Below, piece by piece: positions 1-8,851 of a DNA stretch of 41,133 nucleotides; the stretch's first letter is position 1, and every line of letters starts with the position of its first letter. The notes beneath the pieces are model-generated. The model made no database searches. It saw only the letters and a list, made by a program, of their open reading frames with translations, and was not told the DNA's origin. Made by a program: the position numbers and the translations under genes. Origin of the DNA: Planctomycetales bacterium (GTDB taxonomy: Bacteria; Planctomycetota; Planctomycetia; Pirellulales; Lacipirellulaceae); contig JAGQOU010000240.1 of the NCBI GenBank assembly GCA_020427145.1, forward strand, positions 1-41,133, in the 5' to 3' direction.

Positions 1-56
1 GTGATCGGTGATCGGTGATCGGTGACTGGTAACTGGTAACTGGTAGCTGGTAGTAA
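1..56 (+). repeat. Degenerate 7-bp tandem repeat array (8 units)
   Basis: Eight consecutive heptamers can be cut without gaps: GTGATCG three times, then GTGACTG, GTAACTG twice, GTAGCTG and GTAGTAA. Neighbouring units differ by one or two bases, so the array looks as if it grew by slippage and then drifted. It lies upstream of the large pseudopilin-like gene and may extend left of the window. Comparable period-7 arrays occur in other spacers of this window. Confidence 0.8.
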
Positions 57-143
57 ACGCAAAGATGGGGCGGCCCGGGCGGGTCGCCAGAGGGCGCGGG
101 GCGTTGGGGGCAACGCACTCGCGCGAGAGAGGCAGGTGACGCC

Positions 144-3100
144 ATGTTCTCGTTCTTGAACAAGACGAAGATGACTATGCGCAATTCGAATTGCCCGCTG
201 CGAAACGACGCCGTGCGAAATGGCGACGGGCGGAGTGCGCCGCAGCGGTGCGCCCAGCGCGTGCCGCGCTGCAAGCGTGCGCGGTACTCGGGTCGCTCGG
301 CCATTCGGCTCGCCCCGGCCGCCGCGGCTTCGCAACGCCGCGGCGTGCTGCTGCTGGTGGTGCTCAGCATGTTGGTGCTGTTCTTGCTGCTGGGCACGGC
401 GTTCGTGGTGGCTACCAAGCACGATCAGCAGGCGCTCAAGTCACTGGCCGTCGCCTCGCGCAAGGAGGCCGCGGCCGACTCCGAAGGCGACCTGCTGGAC
501 GAAGTGCTGATGCAACTCGTCCGCGACACGAAGAACACCAGCAGCGTGCTGCGCAGCCACTCGCTGCTGGGGGATTTTTACGGCAACGACGGTGTTTTTG
601 CGAAGATTGCCACCGGCACGTGCCGGTGGGCGAGCGTGGACGGCTTCGGCGGCACAGGCGGCGGCAGCTATGTGCGCGGCGTGACCGAAGGGCAGATGAT
701 CGAGTTTAAGGTCGACGTGTCCGCCCCGGCGAATCTGACCAACATGTTCGGCTATCCCGTTGCGTTGGCCACGGTCGACAACGCCTATGCGGGGCAAGTC
801 CTGACGTTCCTGTCCGGCCGCGCCCGGGGGGTGAGCACGCGGATCGTGTCGTACGTGCCGCCGACGACGGATGGGGCGGGCAACCCGATTCCCGCCATTT
901 TCCGGGCGATGGCGTTCACGCTGCCGGACGGCTCGTCGCTGGCGACGCTGCCGGCGCCTCCTTGGACCACGGGTTTTGACGGCGCCAAGATCCTCATCAA
1001 CGGCCGCCCGTTCAACGGCACGGGCGTGGGTTACGATCCGACGATCACAACCACGACGATGCCGACGGCGCGGCTGAGTGCGACAGAGTCTGTTGCCGGC
1101 ACGCCCTATCAATTGGCGTTGATGCCGAATGCGGCGTTTTTCAACCCGCTGAACTCGCCCACCCCTGTCTCAGATTCGATGGGCAATCCGATCGCTTATT
1201 TCCTGCCCTCGTCGACGCTCCCCACGGATATGACCGGCCTGGGCGGCGGGGACGAATCGTACGATGCGCCTGATTTCCAGAACATGATGCTGGCGGCGAT
1301 CGACTTGCCGGGCGGGAACAATACCGCGTTGAAAGAGATGGCGACCAATGCGACTTCGCTCGACAACATGGTCTTGCCGTCGCTGCATCGGCCAGCGCTG
1401 CTTAACTATTGGAGGAACAAGCTGTCGTCAGCGACGCCTCCGCTGGAGAGCAATGCCGCTGTGTTGCGCAAGGTGCTTTTGCGGCCCAACTGGCTTGACC
1501 ATCCCAACTTCACCGGCAGCAATCCAGAATATGATGCGGCTCTCAACGGCGGCGTCGCGACAACGCTCTTGGACCGCATGATCTACGGCCCCTGGGACGT
1601 GGACAACGACAACGACGGCGTACGCGACAGCGTGTGGGTCGACTTCGGCGGCCCGGTGCTGCAGGGTCTCGACGGCAAGCGGTACAAGCCGATGGCTGCG
1701 ATCCTGTGCCTGGACATGGACGGCCGAGCGAACGTGAACGCGGCGGGGTCGGTGGATTTGGCGAAAGTCGTCCCGCCGCCCAATTCCAACCCGACTTTGG
1801 CCGGCACGATGAACGCCTCGCAAACGCCGCGCGGCCTGGGTATGGGCCCGGCGGACTACAGTCTTCAGCCGGTTGTCGGCAATGACTTTGCTCGCCTGCT
1901 GGCAGGCGACAACGGCCAACCTGGTCGGTATGGCTACGACAATACCACGACGGCCAGCAATCGGCGGGCGGGCGTGGCCGGATACACCGACGCCTTGGCG
2001 CAAGTGGCCCTGTATGGCTGGCCGGGGAATCCGCGGACGACAGGCGGCGTCCTCGCCGGCGCATTTGCGGCACTTCCCGACTTAGCTGCGAAATATGGTT
2101 TGGGACTCAATCAGTATGGCCAACCGATGTGGCAATCGGCCGCCGAGTGGGCCAGCGGCAATACCACGCTGCAGGCGATGCTCGCCGATTCGCCGTACGA
2201 GATTGACCTGTCGGACAAGGCGCCGCGCGGAGTCAGTCTGACGGGCGCCGACTCGCCGTTCTCGATGGCCGAGTTGGAACGCGCGCTTCGTCTGTTTGAT
2301 CGCGACGCGGCGACCCTGCCCGGGCGGCTGACCGACCTCGCCGGAATTGATGGCGGGAGCGGCGATCGCAGCGATCGACTGCGAATTACCACCGATAGCG
2401 TTGACGCGCCGGTGCCAACGGTGGCGCTGACTCCAACGCTGCGCAAGATGATGGCGACCAACCCGCCCCAGCCGCGGGCGCCGCAGTCGGTGGCGGATTT
2501 GTTTGAAATTCGGATTCGCAAGGCGCTCGGGGCGCCGCTCTGGCCGATTGTGCTCGACGATATGAATGACAGCGGTGGGGCGCTGCGCCGACAGATTCGC
2601 AACATCCTGCGGCGGATTGTCGCGCCTGAGTTGTTGGCCGGACGGAAGCTCAACATCAACCGCCCGTTGGGCAATGGCGTCGACGACGACCAGCCGGGCA
2701 ATCCGGGCTACGGCATCGTTGATGAGCCCTTCGAGTCGAACGCCTATGTCTGGCAGAACCTGCAAAAGAACTACAGCCTGAGCCCCTCTTCGACCGCCGA
2801 CGCCCAGGCGGCCGACGGGGCGACGCGCAACTCGATGCAGCAGTTCGAGAACGTGCCGTTCGCGGGGGCGATCGACTACGATCCCGATCCGACCAAGGAC
2901 GTCACCCGCCCGGGCGACCCGCGGCAGTTGCTCGCCCGGCATCTGTATGTGATGGCGCTGCAATCGGCGGCGCCGGAGAACTACAACCCAACGCCGGGCA
3001 GCCGCGACGCCGACCTCGCGCGGCGGCTCGCGCAGTGGGCGGTGAACGTGGTCGACTTCCGCGATCCCGACAACATCATGACGCCGTTTGAGTATGACTT

Positions 3101-5969
3101 GAATCCGTTCGACGGATGGCAGGTCAACGGGTACTTCGACGAAGTCGGTCCAGACATGCGTCGGGGCACGGGCGACGAGCTGCCGGTTGGTGATCCGAAG
3201 AGTGACGACAAACAGACATACCGCGGCCTCGTTTGGGGCGCCGAGCGCCCCGAGTTGTTGATGACCGAGACGATCGCCTGGCACGACTATCGCACGCAGG
3301 CGGGCGGCGGAACTCAAACGGACGCCCGCGGCCTAAGCTATGACGAAAATGAACCTGATCAGGAAACAAGCGAAAAACGCGAGCGCCAAGATTGGGACGG
3401 TTCGCTCGATCAGGTTGTGCGACCGCGGGGGGCCTTGTTCATTGAACTGTTTAATCCGTGGCCTGCCGAGGTGGGCGCCAACGCCGACACCCACTATGTG
3501 CAAACTGGCAACGGGGGCATGCCGGTCGATTTTGGCGTTGATTTGACCAAGCAGGCGATTGGCGGGGCCCCAGTTTGGCGGGTGATGATTCACCAGGACG
3601 ATGCCTTCCAGAACAACGCGCTGCTGGACCCCGATCATCCCAACGCGTCGAATCGTCCGCAACGGAAGGCCGACCGATCTGTTTACTTTATCAACCAGGA
3701 CCCCGGGGCGTTTGTCGCCGGCTGGGACAATTCGGCCGACGGAGTGGCGTTTTTCCATGATAGCGCGGCGGGGCTTGTGGGCACCGTGCGGCCGGGTCGA
3801 TACGCGGTGATCGGTTCGGGGTACAAGAAAGGGAACGGCGTTTACGAGGCCAATCTTGGGACAGATTCCAACGATCGGAAAGGTCCCGTCAAGAGAATCG
3901 TGATGCGTACGTCGCCGGGAAGCACCGTGCCGATCGAGTTCGTCGACGAAACGGGAACGACGCCGCGGAACCCAGGCAAGGGCGGTCAGTATCCCGCCTT
4001 CCCGATTGCCGCTCCGCCCGACGTCTTCGGTCAGCTTCCAGGAGATCGTTTGCAACGTCAGTCGCTGACCGACGTGATTGTGATTGACCAAGCGCTTGAC
4101 TCCACCGGCAATCCGACAACCCGGCGATTGACGGTCTCGGAGCCGGCGGTGGGGTATCCGGCAAAGTATGGCAACGCGCTGTGGGTCGAGACGGCCGCGA
4201 ACGAAGCAGAGGGCCACTACGAGAAGGGCGACCAAGCTGGCGTGCCCGCGGCGATTGACGTGCCGCTCGACTATGCCGAAGTCCGTCAAACACGCGATAA
4301 GGAAACGCGCCTGGGCGGCATTGCGTCGGGCGGTCCCGTGATCGGCCCGATCGAAAACTACAGCGGCGCTTATTTGCAGCGGCTTGCCAATCCGATGTTG
4401 CCGTTCGACCGCGATGCCAATCCGTACTTGACGATCGACTCGACGGCCGTGAATCTGACGGCGTTCAACGGTCGCGAGGCGACCGATCCTAACACGTTGT
4501 CGGCGATGCGCAGTATTCGCGATTTCGCGAGTATCGAACGTGGCGTGCTCGGTAGTTCCAATGCGGTGGAGACAAGTTTGTGGCGCATGGCCCCGTTGGG
4601 CACGCGGCAAGGGACCGTGCCGCGTTCGCAGGGATCGAATCTGTTGCGAGCTAATCCCGACATCACGTTGGGGTTTGTGAACAAAGCGCACATGGACCCT
4701 ACCGCGCAGAACGATACGACTGCCCGGCAGACTCCCAAACTGCCTTACGAATGGTTCTCTTGGAACAACCGTCCCTTCATTAGCGGCAATGAAATGCTGA
4801 TCGTGCCGGCGCTGCGGTCGTCGCAGTTGCTCCGGCAGTTTTCCACGGCGAAAGACGCCGGCGCCTCGTTGTACGAAGAAACGACCGAAACTGAGCGGCT
4901 CAAGACGTCGCGTCAGCAGGCCGCCGCCAATGCGCCGGGCAACGGCCCGACGTTGGCGTTTGGGCAGTTGGAGAATTTCTTCCACGACGACGCAACAGCG
5001 TCGGCTGACAAGCCGGCGGGGCTGTACACGATGCTCCAGTGGATTGACGTGCCGTCGCTGTTCACCGGAACGCAGGAGTGGCTCAATCCGCAGTATTTCA
5101 ACGCAAAGCAGGCCGGGGTCAACGGGCTGGCGACGGCCGACGCCCGTGCCGGGTTGCAAGCGCCGTACAACACGGTTTCGACGATGCGCGAACCGGGGAA
5201 GGTCAACCTCAATACGATTGGCACGGAAGACGTTTACAACGGCCTGTTCCACGGACAGCCAACGCCTGGCGCCACCAGTACGATTCACCCTGGACCGTTC
5301 TGGAATGATTTCATCGCCAGTCGTCGAGGATATGGCAATCCGGCGCCTCAGCCATTTGTTTTGGACGCGAACATGCCGACCTTCTTCGCCAATCCGTTCC
5401 GCGGTGCGGGCTCGGGCGAACTGGTTCCGCTTCCGGGGATGCTGCGAATGGACGTCGATTGCACACTGTTGCGGAGTAAGGGCGGCACGGCGGGAGCGAC
5501 GCCAAAAGCAACGGGCGATCCGCTGTTCGCAGCCACTGCTGATGGGAGCATGGATACGGCGGCAATGCCGCGCGACGCCTTACGCAGTCCCTTCTTCCGT
5601 TACGAACCGTTGGTGCGGCTCGACAACATGACGACCACGCGCAGCAATGTGTATGCAGTTTGGATCACGATTGGGTTTTTTGAGGTCGAGGAGTTTGAGT
5701 CGACTCCCGGAAACGGGACTGTCGATTTCGCGATCTTATCTCGATTTGGCACGAATGCAGGAACATTAGCGGATGCGAACCAAGATCCGTTGTTCCGCCG
5801 CGTTTACCCCGATGGCGTCAAGCTCGGTAAAGAGGTCGGTCTCGACACGGGCGAGGTGCGACGGTTGCGCGGGTTTTACATGATCGACCGAACGCTGCCC
5901 GCGGCGTACGAGCCGGGGGCGGATCATAATGTGGACAATGTGGTTCGCCTGCGGCGGCGGATTGAGTGA
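144..5969 (+). CDS. Giant GspK/PilX-like pseudopilin-type protein (1,941 aa)
   Basis: A very large protein with one hydrophobic segment near the N-terminus (about residues 68-90), preceded by an arginine-rich 66-residue leader ending in QRRG. A basic leader, a glycine and then a hydrophobic helix without the Glu5 of major pilins is the layout of GspK-type minor pseudopilins. Three GspK-like Asn-rich motifs follow far apart: DGRANVNAAG near residue 522, GRKLNINRP near 832, and PGKVNLNTIGTEDVYNG near 1684. Near residues 490-500 there is a calcium-loop-like DNDNDGVRDS. Proteins of this kind are common and usually unnamed in planctomycetes; typical GspK is only about 300 aa. Inferred role: tip or structural component of a type II secretion/type IV pilus-like machine. 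The start at 144 follows GAGAGAGGCAGG; a later start is possible because the leader is unusually long. Confidence 0.7.
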   Translation: MFSFLNKTKMTMRNSNCPLRNDAVRNGDGRSAPQRCAQRVPRCKRARYSGRSAIRLAPAAAASQRRGVLLLVVLSMLVLFLLLGTAFVVATKHDQQALKSLAVASRKEAAADSEGDLLDEVLMQLVRDTKNTSSVLRSHSLLGDFYGNDGVFAKIATGTCRWASVDGFGGTGGGSYVRGVTEGQMIEFKVDVSAPANLTNMFGYPVALATVDNAYAGQVLTFLSGRARGVSTRIVSYVPPTTDGAGNPIPAIFRAMAFTLPDGSSLATLPAPPWTTGFDGAKILINGRPFNGTGVGYDPTITTTTMPTARLSATESVAGTPYQLALMPNAAFFNPLNSPTPVSDSMGNPIAYFLPSSTLPTDMTGLGGGDESYDAPDFQNMMLAAIDLPGGNNTALKEMATNATSLDNMVLPSLHRPALLNYWRNKLSSATPPLESNAAVLRKVLLRPNWLDHPNFTGSNPEYDAALNGGVATTLLDRMIYGPWDVDNDNDGVRDSVWVDFGGPVLQGLDGKRYKPMAAILCLDMDGRANVNAAGSVDLAKVVPPPNSNPTLAGTMNASQTPRGLGMGPADYSLQPVVGNDFARLLAGDNGQPGRYGYDNTTTASNRRAGVAGYTDALAQVALYGWPGNPRTTGGVLAGAFAALPDLAAKYGLGLNQYGQPMWQSAAEWASGNTTLQAMLADSPYEIDLSDKAPRGVSLTGADSPFSMAELERALRLFDRDAATLPGRLTDLAGIDGGSGDRSDRLRITTDSVDAPVPTVALTPTLRKMMATNPPQPRAPQSVADLFEIRIRKALGAPLWPIVLDDMNDSGGALRRQIRNILRRIVAPELLAGRKLNINRPLGNGVDDDQPGNPGYGIVDEPFESNAYVWQNLQKNYSLSPSSTADAQAADGATRNSMQQFENVPFAGAIDYDPDPTKDVTRPGDPRQLLARHLYVMALQSAAPENYNPTPGSRDADLARRLAQWAVNVVDFRDPDNIMTPFEYDLNPFDGWQVNGYFDEVGPDMRRGTGDELPVGDPKSDDKQTYRGLVWGAERPELLMTETIAWHDYRTQAGGGTQTDARGLSYDENEPDQETSEKRERQDWDGSLDQVVRPRGALFIELFNPWPAEVGANADTHYVQTGNGGMPVDFGVDLTKQAIGGAPVWRVMIHQDDAFQNNALLDPDHPNASNRPQRKADRSVYFINQDPGAFVAGWDNSADGVAFFHDSAAGLVGTVRPGRYAVIGSGYKKGNGVYEANLGTDSNDRKGPVKRIVMRTSPGSTVPIEFVDETGTTPRNPGKGGQYPAFPIAAPPDVFGQLPGDRLQRQSLTDVIVIDQALDSTGNPTTRRLTVSEPAVGYPAKYGNALWVETAANEAEGHYEKGDQAGVPAAIDVPLDYAEVRQTRDKETRLGGIASGGPVIGPIENYSGAYLQRLANPMLPFDRDANPYLTIDSTAVNLTAFNGREATDPNTLSAMRSIRDFASIERGVLGSSNAVETSLWRMAPLGTRQGTVPRSQGSNLLRANPDITLGFVNKAHMDPTAQNDTTARQTPKLPYEWFSWNNRPFISGNEMLIVPALRSSQLLRQFSTAKDAGASLYEETTETERLKTSRQQAAANAPGNGPTLAFGQLENFFHDDATASADKPAGLYTMLQWIDVPSLFTGTQEWLNPQYFNAKQAGVNGLATADARAGLQAPYNTVSTMREPGKVNLNTIGTEDVYNGLFHGQPTPGATSTIHPGPFWNDFIASRRGYGNPAPQPFVLDANMPTFFANPFRGAGSGELVPLPGMLRMDVDCTLLRSKGGTAGATPKATGDPLFAATADGSMDTAAMPRDALRSPFFRYEPLVRLDNMTTTRSNVYAVWITIGFFEVEEFESTPGNGTVDFAILSRFGTNAGTLADANQDPLFRRVYPDGVKLGKEVGLDTGEVRRLRGFYMIDRTLPAAYEPGADHNVDNVVRLRRRIE

Positions 5970-5976
5970 GGGGAAA

Positions 5977-6018
5977 GCTGTTGGCTATGAGCTGTAAGCC
6001 GTAGGCCGTAGGCTGAAA
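5977..6018 (+). repeat. Degenerate 7-bp tandem repeat array (6 units)
   Basis: Six heptamers in register: GCTGTTG, GCTATGA, GCTGTAA, GCCGTAG twice, GCTGAAA. Two further similar units (GCTGGTG, GCTGTTG) sit at 6028-6041 after a 9-base interruption. It starts within 10 bp of the stop codon of the upstream gene. Confidence 0.7.
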
Positions 6019-6194
6019 ATGCCTTGAGCTGGTGGCTGTTGGCGCGGCGTCCCTTGATCAGCGCAGTGCTTGGTGCAGGGTTCACTAGGGGCTTCTGGTG
6101 GTCGTCCCCAGGCGCCCCGGCGGCTTCCTAGGACGCTGGCTGGCCGGTATGACCGGCGTAACCGCACCATCGCGGGCGGCTAGGCCGAAAAAGT

Positions 6195-6224
6195 TTGACA
6201 GGTTTGTTGCTAGCTGGGAAAGAT
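6195..6224 (+). promoter_or_regulatory. Possible sigma-70-type promoter for PEP-CTERM gene
   Basis: A perfect TTGACA (6195-6200) is followed after 18 bp by AAGATA (6219-6224), a weak -10 match. It lies about 75 bp upstream of the chosen start codon. Only the -35 box is strong. Confidence 0.35.
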
Positions 6225-6298
6225 AGAAGAGACACGGAAAACTGCGGGGTTGGTGCGCATTGGGCGCGGGGCGGCCCCCTCTTCGAGAAAAGGCTTCC

Positions 6299-8131
6299 AT
6301 GATGCGTATTTCGTTTGCCCGCCGGGCTCGTTCGGCTGCTCTTACACCCCTGATTCTATTGATCGCGTTGGTTCCATCGGCGCTGGCCGACGTCGTGGGC
6401 GAAGGCGACGTATCGCCGCAGGGGCCGGTCGACCTGCCGATTGACGGCGGCACGGCCACTGGCGGCACGGTTCCTGGCGACGTGATCGTCGGCGGCACCG
6501 CGGCCACGCCCGCGCAGGCGGTTGATCCCAGCCTGTTCGGTCGACTGACGATCGACATTCCCGCATTCACTGATCCGTTGGTTTGCGAGAACGGCATCAT
6601 CGCCGGCAATACGCCCGACTCGATCGGCGTAGCGACAGTCGCTGGTTTCCTCTCGCAGTGGACTGTCAACGTATCGATGCAGGTGGGTCAATTCGGCTTT
6701 GGCACGCTCGACATTATCGATGGCGCCATTGTCGACACGTCTGGCGTGGGGACGGTGAATCTGACTGACGACGCCCAGGTTGGCGTCGAAGCCGAGTCCC
6801 AAGGATTCGTTAACATCTCGGGCCTCGGGTCGCGCTGGTCTCACGATGATTTGCTCGTGGGGCTGGCGGGGTTTGGCGTGGTGACGGTGGAGAACGGCGG
6901 GCGACTGGTGACCACCGGCAACGCTTTGCTCGGCGAGACCTATAACCTCACCGGCTCCAACAATGAAATTGGCAACGGCCGGGTCAGCGTCAGCGGCATC
7001 GGTTCGCGGTGGGTTGTGGGATCGGACGCGCCCGGCAGCAGCGACGAATTGATCGTCGGCGAAGCAGGCATCGGCGAAATTGAGGCGCTCGACGAAGGCG
7101 TGATTCGCGTCATCGACAGTGTCACGCTTGCCAACTCATCGACTGCCTACGGCAAAGCGCGTGTCAACGGCCGCGGGTCGCTGATTTGGACTTTTGAGAC
7201 GCTGTTCGTCGCCGGGGCGACCGGCTCGCGGGCCGATCTGTATGTGGAGGACGAGGGCATCGCCCGGGCCGACACGAGGTTGACCGTCGGCACGCGGGGG
7301 TTCGTGAATCTGGCGGGCGGCACCGTGTTGACGCCGGCCATCACCAACAACGGCGTGATCCGCGGCGACGGGGTGCTCGACACGGGGGACACGGGCCAGG
7401 TGATCAACAACGGCGACCTGCGCGTCGCGGCCAGTATCGCCAACATCCGCGAGCGGATGCTGGTGACCGGGCCGGTTGACAATACCCAGGGCGTGATTGA
7501 AGCGATCGGCGGCGAGATTGAGTTCCTGGGCTCGGTGACCGGCGGCGACATTGTCAACGAGGACGGCATTATTCGATTCGATGGCGGGTTTGCGTTGGCT
7601 GCGACGTCGCTGGTTAGTATGACTCTGTCGTCTGATCCGGGCGGCATCTTCGCGCCGGGGGGCGCTTCGCTCAGCGGCGATCTGAATGTGGCGTTTGTTG
7701 CTGATTACGTCCCGCAGACTTCAGAGAGTTTCACGCTCATTTCCGGTGGGCCGGTAACCGGCACGTTTACCACCGAGAACGTGCCGACCAATTGGGAGGT
7801 CGTGTACCTGCCTGACAGCGTGATCTTGCAGAACGTGGTCGCCCCGCCGGTGTTCGCTGGTTCCGACTTTGACCTGGACGGCGACGTGGACGGCGTCGAC
7901 CTGGCCGCGTGGCAAAGCGGCTTCGGCACGTCGCCGGGTGCGCTCAAGAGCGACGGCGACGCGAACGGCGACGGCGCCGTCAACGGCCGCGACTTCCTGT
8001 CGTGGCAGCGCGAATATGGCTTCACCTCGTCGCCAACGGCCGCCACCGTGGCCGCCGTGCCGGAGCCGGGCGCTGCGGCGCTGGCGATTCTAGCCCTGGG
8101 CGGACTGGCGATGCGGCGTCGCGGGGCGTAA
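6299..8131 (+). CDS. Secreted PEP-CTERM protein with T5SS/PEP-CTERM-type repeats and a dockerin-like segment
   Basis: A 610-residue exported protein. A signal peptide (MMRISFARRARSAAL then a hydrophobic core ending SALA) opens it. The middle, about residues 165-335, carries repeated blocks of the form GxGSRW...LLVG..G.G.V.VENGG, the pattern of the T5SS/PEP-CTERM-associated repeat, which is predicted to form a beta-helix. Residues about 523-574 hold two calcium-loop-like segments (DLDGDVDGVDLAAW and DANGDGAVNGRDFLSW), a dockerin type I-like EF-hand pair. The C-terminus is PEP, a hydrophobic helix and MRRRG, the PEP-CTERM sorting signal normally handled by an exosortase, which is not in the window. 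The ATG at 6299 is preferred over an upstream TTG at 6260 because GAGAAAAGG lies just upstream and the signal peptide then starts at residue 1. Likely a cell-surface or matrix protein; ligand unknown. Confidence 0.85.
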   Translation: MMRISFARRARSAALTPLILLIALVPSALADVVGEGDVSPQGPVDLPIDGGTATGGTVPGDVIVGGTAATPAQAVDPSLFGRLTIDIPAFTDPLVCENGIIAGNTPDSIGVATVAGFLSQWTVNVSMQVGQFGFGTLDIIDGAIVDTSGVGTVNLTDDAQVGVEAESQGFVNISGLGSRWSHDDLLVGLAGFGVVTVENGGRLVTTGNALLGETYNLTGSNNEIGNGRVSVSGIGSRWVVGSDAPGSSDELIVGEAGIGEIEALDEGVIRVIDSVTLANSSTAYGKARVNGRGSLIWTFETLFVAGATGSRADLYVEDEGIARADTRLTVGTRGFVNLAGGTVLTPAITNNGVIRGDGVLDTGDTGQVINNGDLRVAASIANIRERMLVTGPVDNTQGVIEAIGGEIEFLGSVTGGDIVNEDGIIRFDGGFALAATSLVSMTLSSDPGGIFAPGGASLSGDLNVAFVADYVPQTSESFTLISGGPVTGTFTTENVPTNWEVVYLPDSVILQNVVAPPVFAGSDFDLDGDVDGVDLAAWQSGFGTSPGALKSDGDANGDGAVNGRDFLSWQREYGFTSSPTAATVAAVPEPGAAALAILALGGLAMRRRGA

Positions 8132-8252
8132 GATCGCCGGTGGGGGCGACAGCGCGAATGCAGCGCTGGCCAGGCGCCGCGGTGATCGTGCAGGGCGCCG
8201 ATTTGGCGTCGCCCATTGATTCGTCGCCCGATCCGCTTGTGGCATCCGTAGC

Positions 8253-8804
8253 ATGGCCGAGTCTCCCCGCCGCCGCCGTTCTTCCTGGGCCGATTGGGCG
8301 CCGTTTGGCGCCATCGCGCTGGTGCTGGGAATCATCATGCTTTCCAGCCGCGCGCTGGAAGGGCCGCCGGTCGCGGCGGGAACGCCGCTGCCCAAAATCG
8401 ACGCCGAGGGTTGGCTCAACTTGCCCAGCGGCGTCGACGAATTCGACCCCGCGGGCCGCGTGTTGGTGGTCGACTGCTGGGCCACGTGGTGCGGCCCGTG
8501 TCGCCAGGCGCTCCCTTCGCTCGCGCGTCTGGCCGCCAAGTATCGGCCGTTGGGGGTCGAGTTTGTCGGCCTGACCCGCGAGACGGGTCGCGACGTGGAG
8601 ATGATCGAAGGGACGATTCGCAACGTTGACGGCTTCACTTGGCCGGTCGGCTACGGCGTGGAAGGCTTCTTTCGCACGCTCAACATCCAGATGATCCCGA
8701 CGGTCATCGTCTTCGATTCCGACGGGCGCGCCACGTACTCGCGCAGCGGCGGCGGAGGCGAAGGCGCGCTGGAGGCGGCGCTCGACGCGGCGCTGGCGCG
8801 GTAG
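8253..8804 (+). CDS. Membrane-anchored TlpA/ResA-like thioredoxin
   Basis: A 183-residue protein with a basic N-terminus, one membrane helix (about residues 14-31) and a periplasm-facing thioredoxin fold. The redox motif WCGPC (Cys80 and Cys83) sits in the usual context VVDCWATWCGPCRQALP. The later part contains the expected PTVIVFDSDGR strand. TlpA/ResA-type proteins pass electrons to periplasmic disulfides, often during cytochrome c maturation; the specific partner cannot be deduced here. An extra cysteine, Cys75, precedes the motif. The gene ends 47 bp from the end of the convergent transglutaminase-like gene. Confidence 0.88.
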   Translation: MAESPRRRRSSWADWAPFGAIALVLGIIMLSSRALEGPPVAAGTPLPKIDAEGWLNLPSGVDEFDPAGRVLVVDCWATWCGPCRQALPSLARLAAKYRPLGVEFVGLTRETGRDVEMIEGTIRNVDGFTWPVGYGVEGFFRTLNIQMIPTVIVFDSDGRATYSRSGGGGEGALEAALDAALAR

Positions 8805-8851
8805 ACCGGGCGACTGTGCGCTGGCCGCCGGGAGCTGGCGATCGCAACGCC

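Larger units (their letters stand above)
5970..6298. other. Intergenic spacer with heptamer array and possible promoter
   Basis: This 329-bp stretch has no convincing gene. Its first 50 bases hold a period-7 array (5977-6018), and its last 100 bases hold a possible promoter for the PEP-CTERM gene. In between, 6019-6190 is GC-rich sequence with no recognised element. No clear terminator hairpin follows the upstream gene. Confidence 0.5.

Noticed and set aside
2082..3317. 411-codon minus-strand frame
   Set aside because: Same reason: antisense to a coding gene, Arg/Val/His-rich, no signal peptide or domain.
3333..5288. 651-codon open frame on the minus strand
   Set aside because: It lies antisense to the large pseudopilin-like gene, is arginine/histidine rich and lacks any domain; it is a by-product of GC-rich codon use.
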